Shown piece after piece: positions 9,302 to 18,230 of a stretch of 64,000 bases of DNA. The stretch spans positions 1 to 64,000 of the forward strand of contig NZ_KB908460.1 of NCBI RefSeq assembly GCF_000381965.1, read 5' to 3'. The DNA comes from Oceanimonas smirnovii ATCC BAA-899 (GTDB lineage: Bacteria; Pseudomonadota; Gammaproteobacteria; Enterobacterales; Aeromonadaceae). Within the stretch, counting starts at the first letter, position 1; each line of letters opens with the position of its first letter. The notes below the pieces were generated by a model. The model did not search any database. It was given only the letters and a program-made list of their open reading frames with translations, and was not told the DNA's origin. The position numbers were made by a program, and so were the translations under genes.

Positions 9302-10852
9302 CTAGCGCCGGCGCAAGGCCCAGAACCCCAGCACAACCATAAACATAATGGCAGAGGCCATCAGACCAGCCAGCATGCTGGCCGTTACTCCCAGCGCCAG
9401 AAAGCCGGCAATGCTGACCACCGCCATCGACAGCGCATAAGGCAGCTGTGTCATCACATGATCGATATGATGACAGGACGCGCCGGTAGACGACAGTATG
9501 GTGGTGTCAGAGATAGGCGAGCAGTGGTCACCAAATACCGCACCGGCCATGACCGCGGCCATGCCCGGCAGCAGCATGCCGGTATCGATGGCCATGGTCA
9601 TGTCGGCCGCAATGGGCAACATAACACCAAAGGTGCCCCAGCTGGTGCCGGTGGCAAAGGCCATAATACCCGCCAGAATAAACAAAATGGCCGGCAACAG
9701 ATAAATCGGCAGATTCTGTTGCACCAGAGACGCCAGATATTTGCCGGTTTCCAGCTCACTGATAAGGCCGGCAATGGTCCAGGCAAACAACAGAATATAA
9801 ATGGCCGGCAGCATGCCTTTCACGCCCACCAGCAGGGTATGCAGCCAGTCTTTGCCGGTGGTGCGCTCACGCACCAGGCTGATGGCACAAATCAGCAGCC
9901 CGGCCACACCACCAGCCACCAGAGCGCGGCCCACATTGGTATTTTCCAGTGCGCCCAGCAGGCTGAACGCCTCTCCTGCCTCACTCAGCGCCGTGGCACC
10001 GGTCCAGAGCAGGCCGGCCACGGTCACCAGTGTGAGACCGCCAATGGCAAACAACAGATCAGTGACCCGGCCACCGGCCACCTCATGATCGTGTACGCCC
10101 GGCGGCGTGCCTTTGCTGCTGTCAAACAGCTCACCACGCAACGCCTGTGCTTCATGGCGCTGCATCAGGCCCAGATCCCAGCCGCCACGAATCACCAGAA
10201 TGACCATCAGCAGGGTAAAAATGGCGTAAAAGTTCATGGCACCCATGGTGATAAATGCTGCCAGCGGACTTTGTCCGGTTACGCCATAGCCGGCCAGAAT
10301 ACCGCCAACCAGCGCTATGATATAGGCTCCCCAGGAAGACACCGGCATCAATACACACACGGGCGCGGCGGTAGAATCCAGCAAATAGGCCAGCTTGGCA
10401 CGGGATATACCAAAGCGATCGGTGACCGGGCGGCAAATGGTGCCTACCGATAAACTGTGAAAGTAATCATCAATGAAAAACACAAACACCAGCAGACCTG
10501 TCATGGCTTTGGCCTGACGGCGGCTTTTAATACGGGCCTGCGCCCATTCTGCAAAGGCGTGGGTTGCACCGGCACGGCTCAGCATACTGATAATGCAGCC
10601 CAGCAATAACAGAAAAAGCAGAATATTCACATTCCATTCATTCAGGGCGCCTTCATCCCAGAACAAAGACTGCACCTTGATACCAAGATGAGACAAGGAA
10701 TTGAGGGGATTAAATTGCTCCAGCAGCAGGCTGGCCAATACAATGCCAAGGCCCAGCGAAAGCAACACCTTGCGGGTGGCAATGGCCAGTAAAATGGCAA
10801 TAAGCGGGGGTAATACGGACCAGACAGTCTGAATAAACGGATGAGCTTCCAC
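9302..10852 (-). CDS. NhaC-family antiporter, predicted lysine transporter
   Basis: A 516-residue polytopic membrane protein of the NhaC Na+/H+ antiporter family, with about a dozen hydrophobic segments and the signature regions FFIDDYFHSLSVGTICRP and AVFGDHCSPISDTT. It uses a GTG start at 10852 with AGGTG nine bases upstream. The key evidence on function is the lysine riboswitch directly upstream in the same orientation. Comparative work on lysine riboswitches in gammaproteobacteria named such NhaC-like genes lysW, candidate lysine transporters. I infer lysine uptake rather than general pH homeostasis. Confidence 0.82.
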   Translation of the reverse strand: MEAHPFIQTVWSVLPPLIAILLAIATRKVLLSLGLGIVLASLLLEQFNPLNSLSHLGIKVQSLFWDEGALNEWNVNILLFLLLLGCIISMLSRAGATHAFAEWAQARIKSRRQAKAMTGLLVFVFFIDDYFHSLSVGTICRPVTDRFGISRAKLAYLLDSTAAPVCVLMPVSSWGAYIIALVGGILAGYGVTGQSPLAAFITMGAMNFYAIFTLLMVILVIRGGWDLGLMQRHEAQALRGELFDSSKGTPPGVHDHEVAGGRVTDLLFAIGGLTLVTVAGLLWTGATALSEAGEAFSLLGALENTNVGRALVAGGVAGLLICAISLVRERTTGKDWLHTLLVGVKGMLPAIYILLFAWTIAGLISELETGKYLASLVQQNLPIYLLPAILFILAGIMAFATGTSWGTFGVMLPIAADMTMAIDTGMLLPGMAAVMAGAVFGDHCSPISDTTILSSTGASCHHIDHVMTQLPYALSMAVVSIAGFLALGVTASMLAGLMASAIMFMVVLGFWALRRR

Positions 10853-10924
10853 AGCGACACCTGAATGTTAAGTAATGAAAAAACCACCAGGAGCAGGAAA
10901 CCGACACAGTCTTATCCTTTCTTT

Positions 10925-11100
10925 CCCAGCAGTAGCGCATCACAATCAATAATTGTGACAGTATCAGCCCTTTAGGTACTGATCCCAACCGTGATTCGGT
11001 GATAAAAACCACAGCTTCGGCAGCACTTCCTTTTGGCCGGCGTCATTGGTATCACCCTGTTCCGGCTTACTGATAAGCACTGCGCCTCTACGCAGGTAAG
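10925..11100 (-). ncRNA. Lysine riboswitch (L box) before NhaC-family gene
   Basis: Read on the minus strand, the leader carries L-box landmarks in order: GTAGAGGCGC near 11092, AGTAAG, AACAGGGTGA, TGCCGAAGC near 11011, and the 3' block ACTGTCACAATTATTGATTG near 10965 followed by GATGCGCTAC. These match the lysine aptamer core as known in E. coli lysC and in gammaproteobacterial transporter genes. It fills most of the otherwise gene-free stretch before the GTG start. The expression platform is not clear; a T-run occurs about 30 bases before the start codon (near 10880), so control of termination is possible. Confidence 0.85.
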
Positions 11101-11107
11101 TTGGCGA

Positions 11108-11135
11108 ATTTTACTGGCTCGGGCGTAAAGATCAA
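11108..11135 (-). promoter_or_regulatory. Promoter of the lysine-riboswitch transcript
   Basis: On the minus strand TTGATC and TAAAAT are separated by 16 bases. The predicted start of transcription near 11100 coincides with the 5' edge of the riboswitch. Confidence 0.6.
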
Positions 11136-11442
11136 CACATTCATCTGTTTTGTTGCATTTATGTTGGCTTAATGTCGTTATTATCTACATTTGATAAACC
11201 TTGCCTGCAAAGTGTGTCTGTTGTTGATAGAGTAGGTTTAACTTCTTTAGGCCTTACCTTTCTGCTTATGAAATGTAAGGATTTAATATGAGTCGCGCTA
11301 AAAGAATTCTTTTGCATTTTGCAATTCTTGTTGTTTTATGATTATATTGTTCAGTCTTTTTAATGCCAATTAACTTGCAACCATGCAATTCTGGCTGTAA
11401 ATTTAATTTATTAAAAAAACAAACAAGCTACAGGTGAACACA
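11136..11442 (+). promoter_or_regulatory. AT-rich upstream region of hns
   Basis: About 300 bases without a credible gene, clearly more AT-rich than the surroundings, as usual for H-NS autoregulated promoters. One plausible promoter is TTGCAA at 11319 and TATATT at 11343, 18 bases apart. Several A/T tracts nearby could serve as H-NS nucleation sites. Confidence 0.45.
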
Positions 11443-11853
11443 ATGTCCGATTTTTTGAAAACGCTGCTTAATATTCGCAGCCTGCGCGCTACCTCTCGCG
11501 AGCTTACTCTGGAACAACTGGAAGAAGGTCTTAACAAACTGACCACTGTGGTTGAAGAGCGCCGTGAATCTGAAGCCGAAGACCGTGCCAAAGCCGCAGA
11601 AAAAGAGCGCAAACTGAAAGAATATGCCGATATGCTGGCCGCCGATGGCATTGATTTAAGCGAGCTGCTTGAGGCCGTTGAGCCTGCTGCCAAGAAAGTT
11701 GGCGCACCTCGTGCCAAGCGTCCGCCCAAATATGAATATCATGATAACGGCGAGCGTAAAACCTGGACCGGCCAGGGTCGTATGCCCTCAGTTATCAAAG
11801 AAGGTATTGAGACCCAGGGTAAATCTCTGCAAGATTATCTGATTAAAAAGTAA
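11443..11853 (+). CDS. hns: Nucleoid protein H-NS
   Basis: A 136-residue H-NS family protein that compacts DNA and silences AT-rich genes. The N-terminal half is a charged coiled coil for oligomerisation (about residues 1-65), then a linker rich in Ala, Lys and Pro, and the C-terminal DNA-binding domain with the core [12 protein letters not shown]. The length matches E. coli H-NS (137). The ATG at 11443 is chosen because AGG lies at proper spacing; the GTG at 11434 is part of that ribosome binding site. Monocistronic and followed by a strong terminator. Confidence 0.95.
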   Translation: MSDFLKTLLNIRSLRATSRELTLEQLEEGLNKLTTVVEERRESEAEDRAKAAEKERKLKEYADMLAADGIDLSELLEAVEPAAKKVGAPRAKRPPKYEYHDNGERKTWTGQGRMPSVIKEGIETQGKSLQDYLIKK

Positions 11854-11868
11854 TGCATACTTGTTATT

Positions 11869-11900
11869 GAAAAGAGGGCCGGCAGGCCCTCTTTTTATTT
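11869..11900. terminator. Bidirectional terminator between hns and the DUF3820 gene
   Basis: AAAGAGGGCC and GGCCCTCTTT enclose a GGCA loop, with a T-run on the plus strand. It overlaps the last codons of the convergent DUF3820 gene, so it may act on both strands. Confidence 0.85.
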
Positions 11901-12131
11901 GGGTAATAAGCGGTAAAGCGGCTGATCGAGCCCGTTGTGTTTAAGCTCATACACCAGTGCCAGCTCAGCCCCCAGCGGCCCTTCAGGCCAGCCCTGGCGT
12001 TCCATCCAGCATAAATAGGCCAGTGGCAGCCGCAGCAGCGGCTGTCCGCGATATTTGCCATAGGGCATGGGGGTTTGAATAATACGCAGCAGCCCGGCCT
12101 GACTCAGGCCGGGTGAGACAGGCTCAGCCAT
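11895..12131 (-). CDS. DUF3820 family protein
   Basis: A 78-residue protein of the DUF3820 family (putative quorum-sensing-regulated virulence factor family). The recognisable core is [21 protein letters not shown], a motif in which the protein reads a 'fits within a small nuclease-like fold' signature seen in short relatives; the function is unknown. Its start overlaps the pyrF stop by eight bases, so it is translationally coupled to pyrF. In E. coli this position downstream of pyrF is held by yciH, which here sits at 52.2 kb instead. Confidence 0.72.
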   Translation of the reverse strand: MAEPVSPGLSQAGLLRIIQTPMPYGKYRGQPLLRLPLAYLCWMERQGWPEGPLGAELALVYELKHNGLDQPLYRLLPK

Positions 12132-12837
12132 GCAGACTGGCGTTAATGGCGCTCAGGGCGGCGGCAGGATCCGCAGCCTGAGTGATGGGCCGGCCGATAA
12201 CCAGATAGTCACTGCCCGCCTTCAGGGCCAGCTCAGGCGTCATGATGCGGCGCTGATCACCGGCATCACTGCCCGCCGGACGAATGCCCGGGGTGATCAG
12301 TTTAAAATCGGGGCCAAGCTCACTCTTGAGCAGGCTGGCTTCCTGTGCGGAGCACACCACGCCGTCTAGGCCGGCTGCTTGTGTGAGCCGGGCCAGGGCC
12401 AGTACCTGCTCTGCCGGAGAGCGCAGCACGCCGGTCTGATTAAGCTCGTCGGCGGTCATGCTGGTCAGCACTGTCACCGCAATCAGCAAGGGGGCCTTGT
12501 CACCGTAAGGGGCCAGGGCCGCTTTGGCCGCTTCCATCATGCGGCTGCCGCCACTGGCGTGCACATTCACCATCCATACGCCCAGCTCAGCGGCTGCGGC
12601 CACGGCCTTGGCCACTGTGTTGGGAATATCGTGAAACTTGAGGTCAAGAAAGACATCAAAGCCCTGCCCGGTGAGGTGACGAACAAATTCAGGGCCGAAC
12701 AGGGTGAACATTTCCTTACCCACTTTCAGCCGGCACTGAGCCGGATCCAGTTGCGCCACCAGCGCTTTCGCCTGCTGCTCGTCGGCAAAGTCGAGGGCGA
12801 TCAGCACTTTGGGATCGCGGTTGTGTGATGTTTGCAT
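12124..12837 (-). CDS. pyrF: Orotidine 5'-phosphate decarboxylase
   Basis: A 237-residue TIM-barrel enzyme that makes UMP from OMP, the last step of pyrimidine synthesis. The catalytic Asp-Lys-Asp array is visible in [14 protein letters not shown], with the upstream Lys in RLKVGKEMF and the phosphate-binding end TPGIRPAG and YLVIGRPIT. Length matches the family. It follows lapB at 150 bases, the same order as in E. coli, but the spacer holds repeat DNA, so it may have its own promoter. Confidence 0.95.
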   Translation of the reverse strand: MQTSHNRDPKVLIALDFADEQQAKALVAQLDPAQCRLKVGKEMFTLFGPEFVRHLTGQGFDVFLDLKFHDIPNTVAKAVAAAAELGVWMVNVHASGGSRMMEAAKAALAPYGDKAPLLIAVTVLTSMTADELNQTGVLRSPAEQVLALARLTQAAGLDGVVCSAQEASLLKSELGPDFKLITPGIRPAGSDAGDQRRIMTPELALKAGSDYLVIGRPITQAADPAAALSAINASLHG

Positions 12838-12863
12838 GAGTTAATTACCTTCGGTTTTTACAT

Positions 12864-12897
12864 TTGGTCATTCCGGCCCCCGAGCCGGAATCTGTTT
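12864..12897. repeat. REP-like palindrome, copy 1
   Basis: ATTCCGGC (12870-12877) and GCCGGAAT (12884-12891) form a perfect eight-base stem. The flanks (TTTGGTC before, C after) match the second hairpin at 18193-18222 in inverted orientation, so this is a dispersed element and not a chance hairpin. It lies between lapB and pyrF. Confidence 0.75.
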
Positions 12898-12940
12898 ATT
12901 CGTGCCGCAATGTTGTGAATTCGCTGCGCTTATCGCCAAC

Positions 12941-12983
12941 TACCAGTCCCTGCTCCCTATTCCCCAGTCCCTATTCCCTGCTT
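12941..12983. repeat. CCAGTCCCTATTCCC-type short tandem repeat
   Basis: Degenerate units of about 8 to 15 bases (CAGTCCCTGCTCCCT, ATTCCCCAGTCCCTATTCCC) run in tandem immediately before the lapB stop region. The reverse complement resembles the GGGGATT repeat at 43652-43680. Confidence 0.6.
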
Positions 12984-12987
12984 TAAA

Positions 12988-14157
12988 TCATTCGCCGTCC
13001 AGGCCGCGCACCGGCTTGATGGTGCCCCATTGCTTGCAGGACGGACATTGCCAGAACAGGCTGTGCACGGAAAAGCCACAATGGCCGCAACGGTGACTGG
13101 GCTTGGCTTTTATCTGTTCGGCCACCAGGGCTTTAAGCATTTCCAGGCTGGCCCTGGCCTGGCCCTGACCGGCATTATCGGCATGATAAGACATCAGCCG
13201 GTAAAAACCTTTCATGGTGGGATGGCGCTGTAAATGGGATAACACCAGTTGCTCGGCACTGGCCTGGCCGTCGCGAACGGCTATGCGGTCTGCCAGCATC
13301 AGTACTTCACTGGCACCAGCGTCTTGTGCTGTCCATTGCTCAAGCAAGGCGGTCAGGGTGTCATCCTGTTGCAACTGATGATAACAGTGCTGAAGATCTG
13401 AAAGAATTTCACTGATAAAGCTTTTATCCTGCTGCGCCACCTCTTGCAGAACACTGGCCGCCTGACTCAGGTTACCTGCGGCCATATATAATTTACCCAG
13501 CCCCATACTGGCACGAACACAGCCCGAATCGGCTTTCAGCGCTTTTTTGAAATCGCTGATGGCCCCTTTGCTGTCTTGCCGCTTTTGTTTTTGCTCTGCC
13601 AGTTCACAGTAAAAATGCGCCATGGGTATCAGGGCCTTGTTGCCCTGCTGCTTTCTCAGCCGCCCTGCCACCGTAATGGCCTGCTCCCAGTCACGCAACT
13701 GCTGATAAAGGGTGAGCAGCAGCTCGAGGGCATCCTGCTCGTAATCGGGATCTTCTTTTAACTCTGTTAATATTTGCTCGGCGCGATCCAGCAGGCCGGC
13801 GGCAAAGAAATCCCGGGCCAGCTCCAGCATGGCAAGATGGCGTTGTTCCAGAGAGAGGCTGGTGCGGGCAATCAGGTTCTGATGAATACGAATGGCCCTG
13901 TCTACTTCACCACGGGAGCGAAACAGGTTGCCCAGTGCCAGATGGGTTTCTATGGTTTCGCTGTCAACCTGCAACAGCTGGATAAAGAGATCAACCGCCT
14001 TGTCGGGCTCATCGGAAAGTAAAAAGTTCAGCCCGGCAACATATTGCCGGGAGAACTGACTGGATTGTTTCTGTGTATCCTGGCGAACACTTCGGCGACC
14101 CATATACCAGCCATAAGCCGCCGCTACCGGAAGCAGCAGAAACAACAATTCCAGCAT
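12988..14157 (-). CDS. lapB: LPS assembly regulator LapB (YciM)
   Basis: A 389-residue inner-membrane protein anchored by one N-terminal helix (MLELLFLLLPVAAAYGWYMG), followed by tandem TPR repeats (about 35-340) and a C-terminal rubredoxin-like metal site, CGHCG and CPSCK, about residues 357-376. In E. coli LapB presents LpxC to the protease FtsH and so limits lipid A synthesis. It lies eight bases after lapA, forming the lapA-lapB pair downstream of ihfB. Confidence 0.94.
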   Translation of the reverse strand: MLELLFLLLPVAAAYGWYMGRRSVRQDTQKQSSQFSRQYVAGLNFLLSDEPDKAVDLFIQLLQVDSETIETHLALGNLFRSRGEVDRAIRIHQNLIARTSLSLEQRHLAMLELARDFFAAGLLDRAEQILTELKEDPDYEQDALELLLTLYQQLRDWEQAITVAGRLRKQQGNKALIPMAHFYCELAEQKQKRQDSKGAISDFKKALKADSGCVRASMGLGKLYMAAGNLSQAASVLQEVAQQDKSFISEILSDLQHCYHQLQQDDTLTALLEQWTAQDAGASEVLMLADRIAVRDGQASAEQLVLSHLQRHPTMKGFYRLMSYHADNAGQGQARASLEMLKALVAEQIKAKPSHRCGHCGFSVHSLFWQCPSCKQWGTIKPVRGLDGE

Positions 14158-14165
14158 GAAGTGTA

Positions 14166-14453
14166 TTATTCCTTAACCGGGAGTGCTCTGAGCTCTTCCA
14201 GTTCGCGGTGCTGACGTTCTACTTTTTTATTCAGCCCTTTGTTGGTCATTTTAAGACGCAGCATCACCAGACCAAATACCAGCCAGCCCAGCAAAAAACC
14301 AGCCACAAACACCACTGCCAACAATGAAGACAGCCGGTAATCACCCTGAGCCAGCAGATAATTAACATGTACCAGCTGGTCGTTCTGGGAGCCCAGTGTC
14401 AGCCCCACGGCAAAAAGGATCGCCAGCATTATCAGGCCAAAGATTATTTTCAC
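14166..14453 (-). CDS. lapA: LPS assembly protein LapA (DUF1049)
   Basis: A 95-residue protein with two membrane helices (about residues 3-21 and 43-64) and a basic C-terminal tail, the DUF1049/YciS layout. It is the partner of LapB and is encoded just before it. The role in lipopolysaccharide control is taken from E. coli. Confidence 0.9.
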   Translation of the reverse strand: MKIIFGLIMLAILFAVGLTLGSQNDQLVHVNYLLAQGDYRLSSLLAVVFVAGFLLGWLVFGLVMLRLKMTNKGLNKKVERQHRELEELRALPVKE

Positions 14454-14544
14454 TTTACCCTCTCAACATCCTGATTTTTTGAGTGTTTGGCATTATCCCG
14501 AAAAACCACCGGCGACGCTACCGCAGCCGACAGGAAAAGTGACC

Positions 14545-14826
14545 TCAGGCCGGGTTTACCCGCTCGCGTAATTCCTTACCCGGTTTGAAGTGAGGAACGT
14601 ATTTGCCGTTAAGCTCAACTTTTTCACCGGTTTTAGGATTACGCCCCTGGCGGGGAGCACGATAATGCAAGGAAAAGCTGCCAAAGCCGCGAATTTCGAT
14701 ACGGTCACCTGTTTGCAGCGTTGACGCCATTTGCTCAAGAATTTCCTTGATGGCACTTTCAACTTCTTTGGCAGACAAATGGGGATATTGCTCAGAAAGG
14801 CGTTCAATGAGATCGGATTTTGTCAT
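14545..14826 (-). CDS. ihfB: Integration host factor beta subunit
   Basis: A 93-residue HU/IHF-family protein. The DNA-bending arm is seen in [20 protein letters not shown], with the intercalating Pro within RNPKTG. Length agrees with E. coli IhfB (94). Located between rpsA and lapA as in other enterobacteria and relatives; the rpsA terminator lies upstream, so it probably also has its own promoter or depends on readthrough. Confidence 0.96.
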   Translation of the reverse strand: MTKSDLIERLSEQYPHLSAKEVESAIKEILEQMASTLQTGDRIEIRGFGSFSLHYRAPRQGRNPKTGEKVELNGKYVPHFKPGKELRERVNPA

Positions 14827-14845
14827 GATTCAGTCTCCGAAATAT

Positions 14846-14878
14846 ATAACAAAAAGGGGCCATAAAGGCCCCTTTGTT
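14846..14878 (-). terminator. Intrinsic terminator after rpsA
   Basis: On the minus strand AAAGGGGCC and GGCCCCTTT enclose a short loop, followed by TTTTTGTTAT. It begins about 18 bases after the rpsA stop and lies just before ihfB. Confidence 0.85.
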
Positions 14879-14893
14879 CAATAACGGCTTGGC

Positions 14894-16564
14894 TTATTCG
14901 CCTTTGGCCGCCTTGAATGCTTCGGCCATTGCACTCAGACCAACCACTTCGTCTTGCTGGTTCAGAGTATCGATAGCAGCTTTCTCTTCAGCTTCGTCTT
15001 TCGCACGGATAGACAGGCTGATGGTGCGGTTTTTGCGATCGATGCCCATGTAACGAGCTTCAACTTCTTCACCGGCGTTCAGTACGGTGGAGGCGTCTTC
15101 GATGCGGTCGCGAGAGATGTCGGCAACGCGGATGTAACCTTCCACGCCTTCTTCCAGCTCAACCACGGCACCCTTGGCGTCAACGGCAGTGATGGTACCC
15201 TTAACGATAGCACCTTTCTTGTTGTCAGACAGGTACTTATTGAAAGGATCTTCGTCGATTTGCTTCACGCCAAGGCTGATGCGCTCACGCTCAGGGTCGA
15301 CCTGCAGAACAACGGCTTCAATTTCTTCGCCTTTCTTGAACTCACGAACGGCTTCGTCACCGTTGGCGTTCCAGGAGATGTCGGACAGGTGAACCAGACC
15401 GTCGATGCCACCGTCCAGACCAATGAAGATACCGAAGTCGGTGATGGACTTGATCTTGCCGGAAACGCGGTCGCCCTTGTTGTGGGTTTCAGCAAACAGC
15501 TGCCACGGGTTGGACTTGCACTGTTTCAGACCCAGAGAGATACGACGACGCTCTTCGTCGATGTCCAGAACCATTACATCTACGTTGTCGCCCACAGAAA
15601 CCACTTTGGACGGGTGGATGTTCTTGTTGGTCCAGTCCATTTCGGATACGTGTACCAGGCCTTCTACGCCTTCTTCGATTTCAACGAAGCAGCCATAGTC
15701 GGTCAGGTTGGTCACGCGGCCGGCCAGACGGGTGCCTTCCGGATAACGGTTGGCGATATCTACCCACGGATCTTCGCCCAGCTGCTTCAGACCCAGAGAC
15801 ACACGGGTGCGCTCGCGGTCGAACTTCAGGACTTTAACGTTGATTTCGTCGCCAACGTTGACGATCTCGGAAGGATGCTTAACGCGCTTCCAGGCCATGT
15901 CGGTGATGTGCAGCAGGCCGTCTACGCCGCCCAGGTCCACGAAAGCACCGTAGTCGGTCAGGTTCTTAACGATACCTTTAACTTCCTGGCCTTCCTGCAG
16001 GTTTTCGAGCAGCTGTTCGCGCTCGGCGCTGTTTTCGGTTTCGATCACGGCACGACGGGAAACAACCACGTTGTTGCGCTTCTGGTCCAGCTTGATGACC
16101 TTGAACTCAAGCTCTTTGCCTTCCAGGTGAGTGGTGTCGCGAACCGGACGCACGTCTACCAGAGAGCCGGGCAGGAAGGCGCGGATGCTGTTCACTTCTA
16201 CGGTGAAACCGCCTTTAACCTTGCCGTTGATCACACCGGTTACGGTTTCTTCGTCTTCGTAGGCTTTTTCCAGCTGCAGCCAGGCTTCGTGACGCTTGGC
16301 TTTTTCACGGGACAGCTGAGTCTCACCGAAGCCGTCTTCCACGGCGTCCAGCGCTACGTCTACTTCGTCGCCAACGCTGATTTCCAGCTCGCCCTGAGCA
16401 TTTTTGAACTGCTCGGCAGGAATGGCAGACTCGGATTTCAGACCGGCGTCAACCAGTACGATGCCGTTTTCAATGGCAACAACAGTACCTTTAACGATGG
16501 AGCCCGGACGGGTTTCGAGTTCTTTCAGAGACTCTTCAAAGAGTTGAGCAAAAGATTCAGTCAT
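14894..16564 (-). CDS. rpsA: 30S ribosomal protein S1
   Basis: A 556-residue protein with six S1 RNA-binding repeats, which helps 30S subunits bind mRNA. Repeats are visible from the recurrent [16 protein letters not shown] and GLVHLSDI type motifs. The start at 16564 ([15 protein letters not shown]) matches the family (557 in E. coli); a longer reading frame upstream runs to 16687 but enters the end of cmk. Codon use is strongly biased, as expected for a highly expressed gene. Linked to cmk upstream. Confidence 0.97.
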   Translation of the reverse strand: MTESFAQLFEESLKELETRPGSIVKGTVVAIENGIVLVDAGLKSESAIPAEQFKNAQGELEISVGDEVDVALDAVEDGFGETQLSREKAKRHEAWLQLEKAYEDEETVTGVINGKVKGGFTVEVNSIRAFLPGSLVDVRPVRDTTHLEGKELEFKVIKLDQKRNNVVVSRRAVIETENSAEREQLLENLQEGQEVKGIVKNLTDYGAFVDLGGVDGLLHITDMAWKRVKHPSEIVNVGDEINVKVLKFDRERTRVSLGLKQLGEDPWVDIANRYPEGTRLAGRVTNLTDYGCFVEIEEGVEGLVHVSEMDWTNKNIHPSKVVSVGDNVDVMVLDIDEERRRISLGLKQCKSNPWQLFAETHNKGDRVSGKIKSITDFGIFIGLDGGIDGLVHLSDISWNANGDEAVREFKKGEEIEAVVLQVDPERERISLGVKQIDEDPFNKYLSDNKKGAIVKGTITAVDAKGAVVELEEGVEGYIRVADISRDRIEDASTVLNAGEEVEARYMGIDRKNRTISLSIRAKDEAEEKAAIDTLNQQDEVVGLSAMAEAFKAAKGE

Positions 16565-16676
16565 ATGATTAATGAATACACACTGTTTGAGTTGAACATC
16601 CACGGGGCATTCCGGCGCACGTGGGGTGACTAACACATTCCGCCCTTCTTCCCTGAGGGCGGCATTGCCAAATGGC

Positions 16677-17357
16677 TTAACGGCCAAGTTTAACCTTAGT
16701 ATGACTCAGCACCCTGTCCAGCACATCTGTGATGGAAAGGCTGGTGGAGTCGATAATTAACGCATCGTCAGCCGCCTTGAGAGGCGCCACGGCCCGGTTT
16801 CTGTCCCGGTCGTCACGCTCCTGTATTTCGCTTAAAAGGCGGTCAAAGCTAACATCAAAACCCTTGTCTTGCAACTGCTTATAGCGCCGACTGGCCCGCT
16901 CTTCGGCACTGGCATCAAGAAAGATTTTGACCTCGGCATCGGGGAACACCACTGTGCCCATGTCGCGGCCGTCGGCAATCAGACCGGGCCTGGCACGAAA
17001 GGCGCGCTGGCGGCGCAGCAGTGCCTCGCGCACACGGGGAAACGCCGCCACCTTGCTGGCTGCGTCGGCCACTTCCTGAGTACGAATGGCACGGGAGACG
17101 TCTTCGCCTTCCAGGATAACGCGGATTTCGCCGCTTTCGGCAGGAAACTGCACATCAAGATGTGCTGCCAGAGGCATCAGCCCCGCTTCGTCATTCAGTT
17201 CCACATTGTGGTGCAGTGCGGCCAGCGCCAGCACCCGGTAGATAGCGCCGGAATCGAGCAGGTGCCACTCCAGTTGTTCGGCCAGCAGCTGGCACAGGGT
17301 GCCTTTGCCGGCGCCGCCCGGGCCATCTACGGTAATGACGGGAGCTTGTTCAGACAT
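16677..17357 (-). CDS. cmk: Cytidylate kinase
   Basis: A 226-residue kinase that phosphorylates CMP and dCMP. The P-loop is [10 protein letters not shown] near residue 12, and the CMP-binding domain holds SGAIYRVLA and [11 protein letters not shown]. Length matches the family. It lies upstream of rpsA with a 112-base spacer, the conserved cmk-rpsA arrangement. Confidence 0.95.
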   Translation of the reverse strand: MSEQAPVITVDGPGGAGKGTLCQLLAEQLEWHLLDSGAIYRVLALAALHHNVELNDEAGLMPLAAHLDVQFPAESGEIRVILEGEDVSRAIRTQEVADAASKVAAFPRVREALLRRQRAFRARPGLIADGRDMGTVVFPDAEVKIFLDASAEERASRRYKQLQDKGFDVSFDRLLSEIQERDDRDRNRAVAPLKAADDALIIDSTSLSITDVLDRVLSHTKVKLGR

Positions 17358-17535
17358 ACATCCTCCGGTAAATCATGAGTCCGGACAGACCGCAAGGGCG
17401 GCTGTCGCGCGGGCGGCATTATAACCAAGTTAAGAAGCCAAAGACATTACCGCCGTATTGAACCTATACCTGCTGCCCCTTCCGCTTTACAATAACCACC
17501 ATTTTTTATTGATAAATAACCAAAAGAGGAAGGCC

Positions 17536-18135
17536 ATGAGCAGTGTTACCCGTATGGCAAACTCCAAATTGCCAACACCCTGGGGCACCTTTACCCTGGT
17601 CGGGTTTGAAGAAAAGGGAACCGGCAAGGATCATGCCGCTCTGGTAATGGGAAATGTGGAAGATGGAGCACCGGTGCTGGCGCGCATTCATTCCGAATGT
17701 CTGACCGGAGACGCCCTGTTCAGTCTGCGTTGTGATTGTGGCTTTCAGTTACAGGCGGCGCTGGAACGCATTGCCAAGGAAGGCCGGGGCGTGCTGCTGT
17801 ATGTGCGCCAGGAAGGCCGTGGCATTGGCCTGCTGAATAAGATTCATGCTTATCATCTGCAGGATCAGGGCAAGGACACCGTTGAAGCCAACGTGGAGCT
17901 GGGCTTTGCCGCCGATATGCGTGACTACACCATTTGTGCCGATATGCTGCGCAGCCTGGGTGTCACCGGGCTGAAACTGATGACCAATAATCCGCGCAAG
18001 GTCAAGGCGATGGAAAACTTTGGCATCAAGGTGAGCGAACGTCTGCCGCTGGAAGAAGGCCGCAACCCGTTCAATGAGCATTACCTCGATACCAAGGCCG
18101 GCAAGCTGGGCCATATGCTGAAAGAGCAGGACTGA
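17536..18135 (+). CDS. ribA: GTP cyclohydrolase II
   Basis: A 199-residue enzyme that opens GTP at the start of riboflavin synthesis. The zinc site is [18 protein letters not shown] (three cysteines), and the catalytic stretch [13 protein letters not shown] follows. The ATG at 17536 sits behind AGAGGAAGG; an upstream ATG-less extension to 17458 is not family-like. It is divergent from cmk and stands alone. No FMN riboswitch is visible upstream. Confidence 0.95.
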   Translation: MSSVTRMANSKLPTPWGTFTLVGFEEKGTGKDHAALVMGNVEDGAPVLARIHSECLTGDALFSLRCDCGFQLQAALERIAKEGRGVLLYVRQEGRGIGLLNKIHAYHLQDQGKDTVEANVELGFAADMRDYTICADMLRSLGVTGLKLMTNNPRKVKAMENFGIKVSERLPLEEGRNPFNEHYLDTKAGKLGHMLKEQD

Positions 18136-18138
18136 TTA

Positions 18139-18170
18139 GGATTCCGGCGCAAAGGCCGGAGTCCATTTTT
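18139..18170 (+). terminator. REP-like hairpin serving as ribA terminator
   Basis: GGATTCCGGC and GCCGGAGTCC form a ten-base stem with one G-T pair, followed by ATTTTT, three bases after the ribA stop. The stem shares the ATTCCGGC core with the neighbouring repeats, so a repeat element appears to have been recruited as a terminator. Confidence 0.65.
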
Positions 18171-18192
18171 CAAACCAGCATGTTGTCTGCAA

Positions 18193-18222
18193 ATGGATTC
18201 CGGCTCACAGGCCGGAATGACC
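18193..18222. repeat. REP-like palindrome, copy 2
   Basis: ATTCCGGC (18197-18204) and GCCGGAAT (18211-18218) form an eight-base stem. The reverse complement reads TGGTCATTCCGGCC...GAGCCGGAATC, as in the copy at 12864-12897. It lies between ribA and the convergent symporter gene. Confidence 0.75.
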
Positions 18223-18230
18223 AAAGTGCT

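Noticed and set aside
11281..11345. Small ATG-led frame in the hns upstream region (near 11288)
   Set aside because: Short, no ribosome binding site, and embedded in AT-rich promoter DNA.
14954..16633. A 559-codon open frame antisense to rpsA
   Set aside because: It is a shadow of the strong codon bias of rpsA; no ribosome binding site and no recognisable protein motifs.
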